From: Acidimicrobiia bacterium
Lineage (GTDB): Bacteria; Actinomycetota; Acidimicrobiia; Acidimicrobiales; AC-14
NCBI GenBank assembly: GCA_023265025.1
Contig: JAHFUP010000012.1
Location: 21,252 to 85,251 of the forward strand
Direction: 5' to 3'
Length of the DNA stretch: 64,000 bases
The notes beneath the pieces were generated by a model. It had not been told where the DNA came from. It made no database searches and saw only the letters and a program-made list of their open reading frames with translations. The translations under genes were made by a program, and so were the position numbers. Of this stretch, positions 27,386 through 35,269 are shown one piece after another (the stretch's first letter is position 1; each line of letters opens with the position of its first letter).

Positions 27386-27544
27386 CTAGGAGAAGCCGGT
27401 ACATCCGATCTCGTCCCCTCCGCCGACTCCTCCCCGAGTGAGCTCCTCGATCGTGCCGAGGACTCGAAGCTCGGGCGGACGATCGGGCTCAGCCGTCCCG
27501 GCCGGCGGCGCCGGCCGCTCCTCGGGAACCATGCGCTCCTCCAT
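27386..27544 (-). CDS. Candidate lasso-peptide precursor (RiPP)
   Basis: A 52-residue peptide starting MEERMVPEERPAPPAGTAEP. The leader ends PPELRVLGTIEELTR, which fits the P-x-L-x-x-LG-x4-LT-x motif recognised by lasso RRE proteins, with Thr36 at position -2 of the predicted core. The core GGVGGGDEIGCTGFS has Gly1 and ring-closing acids at Asp7 or Glu8, within the 7-9 residue ring size. AAGGGG lies about 7 bases before the ATG. Directly upstream is a fragment resembling a lasso cyclase C-terminus, but no intact cyclase, RRE or protease gene is nearby, so it may be an orphan or a relic. The single Cys in the tail is unusual. Confidence 0.6.
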   Translation of the reverse strand: MEERMVPEERPAPPAGTAEPDRPPELRVLGTIEELTRGGVGGGDEIGCTGFS

Positions 27545-27720
27545 CGCCAACCCCTTCCCGAGGATCGCCCTCGATGCACCGCCGGTACCAGAGTTCGAGG
27601 GCGACCACCGCCTGCATCGCCCAACCCGTCTCCGCCCGGCCGCGCTGCTCAAGGTAGTCGCGACGGACGGCGGGCAGATTTGGGCTGTTGACCAGGCCGA
27701 GGGCGACGAGCTGGGAGGAA
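27545..27720 (-). pseudogene. C-terminal remnant resembling an asparagine-synthase-type (lasso) cyclase
   Basis: The minus strand reads SSQLVALGLVNSPNLPAV, then WAMQAVVALELWYRRCIEG, which matches the last helices of asparagine-synthase-like cyclases (ELGLVDxxxLRxA...LWxLLALExWLR). Upstream of this the frame no longer resembles the family, so some 500 residues would be missing. The frame runs on through the precursor start to a stop at 27489. Homology is judged by eye. Confidence 0.45.
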
Positions 27721-27900
27721 CTTGTCAACGCCCGTCGCGGCGAGACGGGAAGAACACCGCCGTCATTGCGACGCTCGACCGCGTAGGGCGGTGGACCGTT
27801 GGCGAGCCGCCGAGATCGGACTAACCTGGTCCTTGGCAGTACTACCCACTCCTGACCCCGGTGGTGCACCTCAGGGCACTTCCAGGAGAAGGAGCGCGCG

Positions 27901-28095
27901 ATGGCCGGATGGTCCGGGTTCTTCGGGTGGCGGAGCCGGGACAAGCGGGTCCAGCCCGGCCTCCGGTCGTCTGATCCAGAAGTCATCCCGGCCGGCGGCG
28001 AGCCTTCGGAAGCCCCCCACGTCCCGGGCCTGGTGATTCGCGCCCGGCGAGCTGGCCAGCCCGCTTCGTCGCCGGTTCCGGGGGGAACCCCGTGA
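27901..28095 (+). CDS. Small hypothetical protein
   Basis: A 64-residue protein starting MAGWSGFFGWRSRDKRVQPG, basic at the N-terminus and Pro-rich later, with no family that I recognise. AGGAGAAGGAG just before the ATG is a strong ribosome binding site and is the main support. The next gene begins with GTG overlapping its stop. It heads the co-directional signalling block that runs to 32145. Confidence 0.5.
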   Translation: MAGWSGFFGWRSRDKRVQPGLRSSDPEVIPAGGEPSEAPHVPGLVIRARRAGQPASSPVPGGTP

Positions 28096-28286
28096 CCGGC
28101 GGTGTGTCCAAAGTCGTCGAGGCGGCCGGACGCCAACGCCTTGAACGCATCGACTTTGGCGCTTCGTTCCTCGGCCCGGAGCACTCCGCAAATCTCCCGC
28201 ACGGTGAGGAGGCGCTCCCGGAATTGGCCGAAGGTTTCGTGGTCGACTGGCAGCTGCTCGCAGCCGTCGAGGCCGGTATCGGTTGA
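28092..28286 (+). CDS. Small hypothetical protein, coupled to the preceding gene
   Basis: A 64-residue acidic protein (VEAAGRQRLERIDFGASFLG, then LPELAEGFVVDWQLLAAVEA). Its GTG overlaps the stop of the upstream gene (GTGA). No family recognised, and no signal peptide or membrane helix. Support is gene position and protein-like composition only. Confidence 0.45.
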   Translation: MTGGVSKVVEAAGRQRLERIDFGASFLGPEHSANLPHGEEALPELAEGFVVDWQLLAAVEAGIG

Positions 28287-28374
28287 GCCCGGCCCCCATT
28301 CGCCCCGCCGGCGACGACTGGCCATGGCCAGCCGGCGATGACGGAGAGCCCGACCGAACCCCAGCCTTTCGCTG

Positions 28375-28698
28375 GTGGTCGGTCGGGCCTTGGGCACCGT
28401 GGTGGTGACGGCCGACGGGCCCCTCACCCTGGCGAGCTGCCAGCGCCTCGAAGCCCTGCTCGCGGACCTCATCGAGGGCCAGGGCAATCTGGCCGTGGCC
28501 GTCGATCTGGCCCGGGCCTCCGTCGAGCCGGCGGCGCTACCGGTGTTCATCGACGCGGCGCGCCGAGCCGGCCTCCACAGCACGAGGTTCATCCTGAAGG
28601 GACTGCCGGCGGACGCTCACGACGTGCTGCTGTCGAACGGGATGTCGCATTCGGTCGAGGTCACACCCAGTCATGCCCGCCCCGTGGTGACTCCATGA
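28375..28698 (+). CDS. STAS-like small protein
   Basis: A 107-residue alpha/beta protein: LGTVVVTADGPLTLASCQRL, AVAVDLARASVEPAALPVFI and STRFILKGLPADAHDVLLSN follow the strand-helix order of STAS (anti-sigma antagonist) domains. The phosphorylatable Ser expected after the second strand is present as Ser in RASVEP. The GTG start lacks a clear Shine-Dalgarno; an ATG at 28338 in another frame would require a shift to join it. Its stop overlaps the XRE gene start. Confidence 0.5.
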   Translation: MVGRALGTVVVTADGPLTLASCQRLEALLADLIEGQGNLAVAVDLARASVEPAALPVFIDAARRAGLHSTRFILKGLPADAHDVLLSNGMSHSVEVTPSHARPVVTP

Positions 28699-29162
28699 GC
28701 GAGGCCCCGGCTTGGTGGCCCGACGATCGCCCCGCACAGTTCGGGCGCCTTCTCGGCGAGGCGCTGGGGCGGCGCGACCTCACGCAGCAGGGCTTCGGGC
28801 GCATGGTGGGCGCCAGCCAGGCCTCCGTCAGCGGATGGATCGCTGGTCGGTACGAGCCGTCCCCCACGAAGGTCTTCGCCATGGAGGTGCTGCTGAGCTT
28901 GGAGCCCGGCACCCTCTGCCGAGCGCTGGGCTACCGGCCTGTGGACACGGCCCAGACGCCGAGCGTGGAGGTGGCGATCGCCGAGAGCACCGGGCTGGAC
29001 GACGAGGACAAGGCCGCACTCCTTGGCGCCTACCGTGCGCTCTCCCGGTCCCGCGAGCCCGGCCGTCGACCAGACGGCATCGACGTCGGTCCTCGGGCCC
29101 GCGCTGGCGACGACTCGAGCGGGCGTTCGCACCGTCGCGTCCCGGGAATCAACGGCGGCTGA
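28695..29162 (+). CDS. XRE-type helix-turn-helix regulator
   Basis: A 155-residue protein starting MSEAPAWWPDDRPAQFGRLL. The HTH is LTQQGFGRMVGASQASVSGW followed by IAGRYEPSPTKVFAME, a Cro/C1-type DNA-binding fold. The C-terminal 50 residues are polar and probably disordered. The ATG overlaps the stop of the STAS-like gene (ATGA). It sits between the STAS-like and GAF-ANTAR genes and may regulate this block. Confidence 0.8.
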   Translation: MSEAPAWWPDDRPAQFGRLLGEALGRRDLTQQGFGRMVGASQASVSGWIAGRYEPSPTKVFAMEVLLSLEPGTLCRALGYRPVDTAQTPSVEVAIAESTGLDDEDKAALLGAYRALSRSREPGRRPDGIDVGPRARAGDDSSGRSHRRVPGINGG

Positions 29163-29316
29163 AGGGCTACGGCGGACCACGTCGGTCACACCGAGACCCT
29201 GGACCGAGTCCCCGGGTAGCGCCTCCGGGTCCGTTCGGTCTTGACGGCATGGCGCCCGTGGAATGTGCCCCGATCCAGCACCCGGCCCTCCACGCGCCCG
29301 AGGAGGGCTGAGCGCG

Positions 29317-30003
29317 TTGGCCTGCCATCGGCTCCTACGCATACTCGCCCGGATCGAGGATGGCGGTCCGGGCCCGGCTCGGCTCTGTGAGGTGTCCGCC
29401 GACCTCATGGCCATGACCGGCGCCGGGATCATGCTGATGTCCGGCGAGGTGCCTCGCGGCTCGGTCTGCAGCTCGAACGAGGTGAGCGCCCTGATCGAGG
29501 ATCTCCAGTACACCCTGGGCGAGGGGCCCTGCGTCGACGCCTACAGGCAGGACCGGCCCATCCTGGAAGCGGACCTGGCCGCGCGCGGGGCGGCTCGCTG
29601 GGCCGCCTTCACCCCCGAGGCGCTGGCCGCCGGCGCCCGGGCCGTCTTCGGCTTCCCTCTCCATGTCGGCGCCGTGCGCCTGGGCGCCCTCAACCTCTAC
29701 CGCGACCGCCCCGGCCCCCTCGACGACGACCAGCATGCCGATGCCCTGGTCCTGGCCGGCGTGGCCGCCAGGGCGGTCCTGGCCATGCAGGCCGGGGCAC
29801 CCCCCGGCAGACTGGGCACCGAACTCGAGGGGGGTGCCGACTTGCGCTTCGTCGTGCACCAGGCTTCAGGCATGGTCTCGGCCCAGCTCGACGTCAGCGT
29901 CGGTGAGGCACTCATCCGTCTCCGTGCGCACGCGTTCGCCGATCACCGCCCGCTTGACGAGGTGGCCCAGGACGTGGTGGGAGGCCGGCTGAGGTTCGCC
30001 TGA
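29317..30003 (+). CDS. GAF-ANTAR RNA-binding antiterminator
   Basis: A 228-residue protein with a GAF domain (RLCEVSADLMAMTGAGIMLM to about residue 160; LGEGPCVDAYRQDRPI is a family mark) and a C-terminal ANTAR domain (FVVHQASGMVSAQLDVSVGE, RLRAHAFADHRPLDEVAQDV). ANTAR proteins bind paired RNA hairpins and prevent transcription termination. I chose the TTG at 29317, which has GAGGAGGG upstream; an ATG at 29263 would add 18 Pro/Arg-rich residues. A second GAF-ANTAR gene follows. Confidence 0.85.
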   Translation: MACHRLLRILARIEDGGPGPARLCEVSADLMAMTGAGIMLMSGEVPRGSVCSSNEVSALIEDLQYTLGEGPCVDAYRQDRPILEADLAARGAARWAAFTPEALAAGARAVFGFPLHVGAVRLGALNLYRDRPGPLDDDQHADALVLAGVAARAVLAMQAGAPPGRLGTELEGGADLRFVVHQASGMVSAQLDVSVGEALIRLRAHAFADHRPLDEVAQDVVGGRLRFA

Positions 30004-30099
30004 CCGGCCGGTCCAGGGCTGGTTGCGCAGCAGCCGGCCGACGTAGCATCGAAGGAGGGCGCTGGTCGAGCAGAGGCCGGCGGCGGGAGGGCCATCGCC

Positions 30100-30816
30100 A
30101 TGACCGACCAAGGTTTACTGATCCAGACGCTGGTGGAGCTGGCCGACAACCTCGTCGACGACTTCGACGTCGTCGAGCTGCTCTCCCTGCTCGCCGACCG
30201 ATGCGTGGAGCTCCTGGGCGTCTCGGCCGCCGGGGTCATGCTCGTCGCTCCCGAGGGGGAGGTCCGGGTAGTCGCCTCATCCAGCGAGGCCATGCGGGTG
30301 GTGGAGCTGTTCGAGCTCCAGGCCGACGAAGGCCCGTGCCCGGACTGCTGTCGCAGCGGGGAGGCCGTCATCAACGAGGACCTGGCCACTGCGGGGGGCC
30401 GCTGGCCCCGGTTCGCCCCCATGGCCATGCAGGCCGGCTTCCGCTCCGTGCAAGCCCTGCCCATGCGCCTGCGGGGATCGATCGTCGGCGCCCTCAACCT
30501 CTTCAGCGCCGAGCCGGGCGCACTGACCGTGGCCGATGTGGCCGCCGGCGGGGCGCTGGCGTCGGTGGCCACCATCGCCGTCCTCCAGCAGCGCGTCGCG
30601 GCCGAGTCCCGCCTCCTCAACGACCAACTCACTCACGCCCTCAACAACCGTGTGGTCATCGAACAGGCCAAAGGTGTGCTCGCCGAGCGCACCGGCCTGT
30701 CCATGGAGGCGGCGTTCGAGGCGTTGCGCCACTACGCCCGCGACCACAACCTGCGCCTCTCCGACGTCGCCCGCAGCGTCATCGACAAGAGCCTGCCCCC
30801 GGGAGCACTCGCCTAG
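30100..30816 (+). CDS. GAF-ANTAR RNA-binding antiterminator, second copy
   Basis: A 238-residue protein. The GAF domain spans about 15-165 (LLADRCVELLGVSAAGVMLV, LQADEGPCPDCCRSGEAVI) and the ANTAR domain is RVVIEQAKGVLAERTGLSME followed by ALRHYARDHNLRLSDVARSV. The three Cys residues in DEGPCPDCC could make a redox or metal site, which is not typical for the family. The start is the ATG at 30100. The gene is 96 bp downstream of the first GAF-ANTAR gene. Confidence 0.88.
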   Translation: MTDQGLLIQTLVELADNLVDDFDVVELLSLLADRCVELLGVSAAGVMLVAPEGEVRVVASSSEAMRVVELFELQADEGPCPDCCRSGEAVINEDLATAGGRWPRFAPMAMQAGFRSVQALPMRLRGSIVGALNLFSAEPGALTVADVAAGGALASVATIAVLQQRVAAESRLLNDQLTHALNNRVVIEQAKGVLAERTGLSMEAAFEALRHYARDHNLRLSDVARSVIDKSLPPGALA

Positions 30817-30927
30817 GGACCGCACTTTGTTCCCCATTTCGTTCGCCACCGGCGTACCATGAGAGTAGGTGACGTAAGGCAAGCCGCTCATGATCCCGGT
30901 GGCGCGCTCCGACGAAAGGAGAGCGCT

Positions 30928-32145
30928 GTGGCCGGAGGTTCCAGGTTGTTCGGGCCCATGCCGGTCGTGGCCGAGGCGGCGACCTCCGATACGGACCTGG
31001 AGGGCCTGGCCCGACCGCTCCTGGAGGCCCTGGCCACGATCGGCGACCTGGACTCGACGTACCTCACCGTCTTCGACTGGGACGTGTGCGAGCAGGAGGT
31101 CCGCTACCTCCACAGCAGGGGCCAGATCGAGATCGCCGACCGCAGCCGGCTCCCCCTGGCCGCGGCGGTGTCACGCCAGAGCCTCCCGGGCGTCACCCGC
31201 TCGCCGGCCGGCATGACCCAGAGCCACGCCGACAGCGAGGTGGCCAAGCAGGTCGGCCTGGCGACCTACGTCAGCGTCCCGATCGTGCTGGCCGGCCACG
31301 AGCTGTGGGGCATGATCTGCGGCGCCAGCAGGCTGGCCCAGCCCGAGGTCAGCGGTCGGGTGATCACGGTCATGGAGCAGTTCGCCGAGATCATCGCCGA
31401 GCACGTCAGCCGGGGGCGTGCGGCGGCGACCGAGCGGCGAGCCGAGACCGCCGAGGCGGCGTTGAACTCGCGCGGACGTTTCCTGGCCCAGGCCGAGCAT
31501 CAGCTCAAGACGCCACTGACAGTCCTGCGGGGAGCCCTGGAGGTTCTGCAGCAGCGGTGGGAGGTTCTCGGCGATGCCGAGCGGGAGCAGTGGTTTGGGG
31601 CGATGAAGCGATCCGCCGACACGCTGGGCGCCGATATCGACGCTCTGTTGGCCGAGGCCCGTGCGGACCTCCAGAGCAGAGAGCTCGTCGCCGCCGAGGT
31701 GGATGTCGCCGTCGCCGCCGCCACGATGAGCCAGGCCTTCGATGCCCTTACCGACCGCCATGTGGTGCACTCAGAGGTGGAGGGCGGCCTGCGCGCCTGG
31801 GTCGACCCGACCGCGCTGGCTCAGGTGCTCGGTCATCTTCTCGACAACGCGGTCAAGTTCTCGCCGGCGGGCGGGCTCGTCCGGGTGACGGGCCACAGCA
31901 CACCCGGCTGGACCGAGGTGTCGGTTATCGACCAGGGGCTCGGCCTGCCCCAGGGGATCGACGTCTTCCAGCCTTTCCAACGGGGCGGGGCGGACCTGAT
32001 GGCCGCTCCCGGCGTCGGGCTGGGCCTGCACATCGTCCGCGGCCTCGTCGACGCCTCGGGCGGATCGGTCACAACGCGCACCAACGCCGGCGGCGGCAGC
32101 ACCTTCACGGTGAGGCTCCCATCCGGGAGGGCCAGTTCCGGTTGA
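30928..32145 (+). CDS. GAF-domain sensor histidine kinase
   Basis: A 405-residue soluble kinase: GAF domain (LEGLARPLLEALATIGDLDS, ATYVSVPIVLAGHELWGMIC), HisKA with an unusual phosphoacceptor box AEHQLKTPLTVL, and an HATPase with LGHLLDNAVKFSPAGG, VIDQGLGLP and GVGLGLHIVRGLV. The GTG at 30928 is chosen because AAAGGAG lies 6 bases upstream; an ATG at 30859 is also in frame. No response regulator is adjacent. The upstream ANTAR proteins are plausible partners because ANTAR proteins act downstream of histidine kinases in other bacteria. Confidence 0.85.
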   Translation: MAGGSRLFGPMPVVAEAATSDTDLEGLARPLLEALATIGDLDSTYLTVFDWDVCEQEVRYLHSRGQIEIADRSRLPLAAAVSRQSLPGVTRSPAGMTQSHADSEVAKQVGLATYVSVPIVLAGHELWGMICGASRLAQPEVSGRVITVMEQFAEIIAEHVSRGRAAATERRAETAEAALNSRGRFLAQAEHQLKTPLTVLRGALEVLQQRWEVLGDAEREQWFGAMKRSADTLGADIDALLAEARADLQSRELVAAEVDVAVAAATMSQAFDALTDRHVVHSEVEGGLRAWVDPTALAQVLGHLLDNAVKFSPAGGLVRVTGHSTPGWTEVSVIDQGLGLPQGIDVFQPFQRGGADLMAAPGVGLGLHIVRGLVDASGGSVTTRTNAGGGSTFTVRLPSGRASSG

Positions 32146-32620
32146 GAGGAACTGGGCCTCACGCGGCGCTGTGCCGGGTGTTCGTGCCGGGCCTCCGGCC
32201 CGTGCTGGGCTGCTTCACCGCGGCCCAGAGGTCCGGCGGGAGCGCGTCTACCCCGGGTCCGCGCCAGGGGAAACGCAGCGTCTAGGCCGCAAGGGAACCG
32301 CTCGGGCGTCACCAGTGCCGACGCGAGCCGAGCGAGGATGTCCCCGCCCGCTCCGACGCACCCGGCCGGACAGCGTCGACGAGCACCTGGACGACGTACC
32401 CCTTCAGGAATCTGCGCCGATCCTCATCACGGGCCGAGGCCATCGGTTTTCTTGCGGCCATAATCGCGGTTCGTGGCCGAGTTCTTTTGCCACTTTGGCA
32501 CGCTTACCCCGTAGACCCGAGCATCCAGAGCGGAGCAGCGCTCGGCCAAGGGCATCTAACCTGCGTTAGAGGAAGCATTGTTGGCCACTTTGGCGCCGTT
32601 ACCCAGATGTCCCCCACTCG
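32146..32620. other. Non-coding stretch with a 21-bp near-repeat
   Basis: I see no convincing gene here. Open frames on the plus strand have shadow-like composition. The only structure is the direct near-repeat at 32489 and 32584, beside the transposase remnant. Confidence 0.5.
32489..32604 (+). repeat. Direct near-repeat GCCACTTTGGC...TTACCC, two copies 95 bp apart
   Basis: Copy 1 is 32489-32509 and copy 2 is 32584-32604; they agree at 18 of 21 positions, with GCCACTTTGGC and TTACCC identical in both. The second copy ends close to where the transposase remnant breaks off. They may be old insertion sequence ends, but that is a guess. Confidence 0.5.
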
Positions 32621-32763
32621 CCCATGGCCACCGACATCGCCTCGCTCAGCCCCGAGCGGTCGGCCAGTTCGGCCACCAGCGCGGTGCCGGCGTGCGACAC
32701 CAGGCCCTCACCGTCGGTGGTCACCTTCGCCCGCCTGACCGACTGGCTACGATGCACCTTCAA
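32621..32763 (-). pseudogene. N-terminal remnant of an IS1380-like transposase
   Basis: The minus strand encodes KVHRSQSVRRAKVTTDGEGL then VSHAGTALVAELADRSGLSE and AMSVAMGE, the start of IS1380-family transposases (DGxGLVxHAGxxLVxxLADxLGLxxxLSVAM). The match ends near 32621 and a stop follows, so only about 45 of some 450 residues remain. GAGGAGG precedes the TTG at 32763. It marks past insertion sequence activity. Confidence 0.6.
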
Positions 32764-32914
32764 GGAGCCCTCCTCTTGTGCGGACTGCGTGCGTCGAGAA
32801 CACGCATTCTCCCAGGTCAGGGGGGCTCTTTCGCGTACCTGCGCAGCGGACCGCTCGGGCCGGAGCGACGAATGAGCGCTCGGCTTGTTTCCATCCGCTC
32901 GGCCCATCGGCGCA

Positions 32915-33607
32915 TCAATCAGCCGTTGCGGCGCCAGTCTCGGGCTTGATGTGAGCGAACATGCTGCGGCCGTTCCATGTCGGGAAGGCCCTCACGAGCC
33001 ACGACGGACCGTGGAGCAGGATCCGAGAGTCGCGGGTGGCCTCCGCCCAGGTGAGCTGCCCGGCATGCCACTTGACGAAGGCCTCGGCGTCGGCGGTGAC
33101 GAAGAGGTCTTCGTCCAGACCGGGATACGTCTTGCAGATCTCGGCCTCGCGGTGTTCGAGCAGCAGCCAGTACCGCTCATGGGGCCGAAAGCCGGTGAAG
33201 TCCAGCCGGACGACGACGCGCTGGTCAGGCAGGCGTTCCGGACGGAGCGCGTTGCACATCGACCACAGCGCCACGAACGGATCGAGGTTCTCGGGGGCGA
33301 TCTCGAGCCAGCGAGCTCCCCACTCACCGAGGGCCTCGCAGACCTTGAACAGATCATCGCCCGACGTCGTGAGCACGTAACGGTGACCGCGCCCCTGCGC
33401 CTTGGGCGTTACCTCGACGAGGCCGAGGCGTTCGAGTTGCTTGAGCCGCTCGGCGAGCACGGTGCGGGAGAGTCCGGGCGCACCCTCGAGGATCTCGCCG
33501 AACGTCTCGCAGCCAAGATGGAGGTTGCGGATGATCAGCGGCGTCCACCGCTCGGCGAAGATCTCCGCACCCCGGGCGATGGGGCAGTACTGGCCGTAGG
33601 TCCTCAT
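32915..33607 (-). CDS. HxlR family transcriptional regulator
   Basis: A 230-residue regulator. The N-terminal winged helix has the HxlR marks MRTYGQYCPIARGAEIFAER, WTPLIIRNLHLGCETFGEIL, PGLSRTVLAERLKQLERLGL and YVLTTSGDDL. Cys8 is in the position of the reactive Cys known in several HxlR proteins. The C-terminal 110 residues form an extra ligand-binding-like domain. The start is the ATG at 33607. It is divergent from the flavin oxidase at 33732 and probably controls it through the repeats at 33640-33681. Confidence 0.9.
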   Translation of the reverse strand: MRTYGQYCPIARGAEIFAERWTPLIIRNLHLGCETFGEILEGAPGLSRTVLAERLKQLERLGLVEVTPKAQGRGHRYVLTTSGDDLFKVCEALGEWGARWLEIAPENLDPFVALWSMCNALRPERLPDQRVVVRLDFTGFRPHERYWLLLEHREAEICKTYPGLDEDLFVTADAEAFVKWHAGQLTWAEATRDSRILLHGPSWLVRAFPTWNGRSMFAHIKPETGAATAD

Positions 33608-33639
33608 GAGCGCAGTGTCCCGCGCCTTTCCGCCGGTGT

Positions 33640-33681
33640 GAAGTCCGGATTCCTTACTTCGAAGTCCGGATAGCTGACTTC
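33640..33681. promoter_or_regulatory. Tandem 21-bp operator candidate between HxlR and oxidase genes
   Basis: Two head-to-tail units begin GAAGTCCGGAT and end ACTTC (33640-33660 and 33661-33681). Each unit is itself an inverted repeat, GAAGT-N11-ACTTC, and the junction forms ACTTCGAAGT. A 21-bp period places both units on one face of the helix, as expected for cooperative binding by a dimeric winged-helix repressor. Confidence 0.65.
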
Positions 33682-33731
33682 CCCCCGGTTCCCTCCTATG
33701 GCGCGATGAGCCCATACGCCGAGGAGGAACG

Positions 33732-35129
33732 ATGACAGAGCGAACCACGATCCAGATTCCCGGGTTCCGGGGCGACGTGATCGTCGCGGGGCATCATCAG
33801 TACGACGGAGCACGCGCCGTATGGAACGGCGCCGTCGACCGACGACCTCGAGTGATCGCGCGCTGCCGAGTGACCGCCGACGTCGCTGCCGCGGTCCGCT
33901 TCGCCCGCGACCGCCGCCTTGAGATCGCCGTGCGAGGCGGGGGCCACAACGTGGCCGGCACGGCGGTGTGCGACGACGGGATCGTGATCGACCTCTCGGC
34001 GATGCGCGCCGTCACGGTCGATCCTGTCGAGCGCACCGCTCTCGTCCAGGGCGGGGCTCTTTGGGGAGACGTCGACCACGCCACGCAGGCGCACGGTCTC
34101 GCCACCACGGGCGGCATCGTGAGCCACACCGGCGTCGGCGGCCTGACCCTGGGCGGCGGCATCGGCTGGCTGATGCGCAAGCACGGGCTCACCGTGGACA
34201 ACCTCCTAGAGGCCGAGGTGGTCACGGCCGAGGGCCAGGTCGCGCGGGCGTCCGCCAGCGATCACCCCGACCTGTTCTGGGCGCTGCGGGGCGGCGGTGG
34301 GAACTTCGGCGTCGTCGGCTCGTTCCGGTTTGCGTTGCACCCGGTCGGCCCCACCGTCGTGGCCGGCCCGGTCTTCTGGGCGGCCGAGGACACCGCGGAC
34401 GTCCTGCGCTTCTACCGTGACTTCGTCACCGACGCGCCCGACGAGCTCGGGAACGTCATCCGGCTCGGCACGATCCCCCCCCTGCCGGTGATCGACGAAA
34501 ACCTCCACTTCCGGCCGGCGATCGCAGTGGCCACCTGCTATGCCGGACCCGTTCAGGAAGGCGCGCGCGCCGTCCGTGCGCTCCGCCAGTTCGGGACCCC
34601 GCTCGTGGATCTGGTCGGACCCACGTTGTACGTCGACCACCAAAGCGGCGTCGATGACACCGTCCCCCACGGCTGGCACTACTACTGGAAGGCCACCAAC
34701 CTCACCGGCCTGTCCGACGAGGTCATCGACATCGTCGCCGAGCACGCCTACCGCGCCGCCTCACCGAGGTCGTATGCGGCGATGTTCCACTTCGGTGGCG
34801 CAGTGGCCCGCGCCCCTCGGGACTCCACGGCCTACGTGGGGCGCGACGTGGAGCACAACATCGTCATCGACGCAGCCTGGCTCCCGGAACAGGACGACAC
34901 CGTCGGCGCTGTGGAGACCGCTTGGGCACGAGCATTCCTCGACGCCCTGCAGGCTCACCGAGCCGGCGTCTATGTGAACTTCCTCGACTCCGACGACGAC
35001 ACGAGCCGCGTCCGCGAGGCCTATGGCGACGACACGTACCGGCGGCTCGCCGAAGTGAAAGCGAAGTACGACCCCGAGAACGTGTTCCACAACAACAAGA
35101 ACATCCCGCCGGGGACGCCGGCGCGTTGA
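33732..35129 (+). CDS. FAD-binding berberine-bridge-type oxidoreductase
   Basis: A 465-residue flavoprotein. The PCMH-type FAD domain includes AVRGGGHNVAG, whose His72 is the covalent 8-alpha FAD attachment site, and TGVGGLTLGGGIGWLMRKHG. In bicovalent members a Cys precedes GLTLGGG; here Val-Gly occupies that place, so only one covalent bond is predicted. The C-terminus YDPENVFHNNKNIPP is the BBE tail. Such enzymes oxidise sugars, alkaloids or antibiotics with O2; the substrate is unknown. Divergent from the HxlR regulator. Confidence 0.92.
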   Translation: MTERTTIQIPGFRGDVIVAGHHQYDGARAVWNGAVDRRPRVIARCRVTADVAAAVRFARDRRLEIAVRGGGHNVAGTAVCDDGIVIDLSAMRAVTVDPVERTALVQGGALWGDVDHATQAHGLATTGGIVSHTGVGGLTLGGGIGWLMRKHGLTVDNLLEAEVVTAEGQVARASASDHPDLFWALRGGGGNFGVVGSFRFALHPVGPTVVAGPVFWAAEDTADVLRFYRDFVTDAPDELGNVIRLGTIPPLPVIDENLHFRPAIAVATCYAGPVQEGARAVRALRQFGTPLVDLVGPTLYVDHQSGVDDTVPHGWHYYWKATNLTGLSDEVIDIVAEHAYRAASPRSYAAMFHFGGAVARAPRDSTAYVGRDVEHNIVIDAAWLPEQDDTVGAVETAWARAFLDALQAHRAGVYVNFLDSDDDTSRVREAYGDDTYRRLAEVKAKYDPENVFHNNKNIPPGTPAR

Positions 35130-35269
35130 TCACGCTGACTTCATGGGTGCCATCAGGGTTTGCGCGCGGTCGATCCCGAGACCCCAACCCAGTGTCCGAC
35201 TGGACCGTGCGGGAGACGAGATCACGGGTGCGGGTTGAAGCTGAACCGGACGCCGATTCGGGGTGGGCG

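Noticed and set aside
27489..28592. A 367-codon minus-strand frame as a complete gene
   Set aside because: Only its last 60-90 codons look protein-like; the rest is antisense to the plus-strand small genes and STAS-like gene.
32171..32569. Plus-strand frame after the GAF histidine kinase
   Set aside because: Arg/Pro-rich shadow-like composition and no ribosome binding site.
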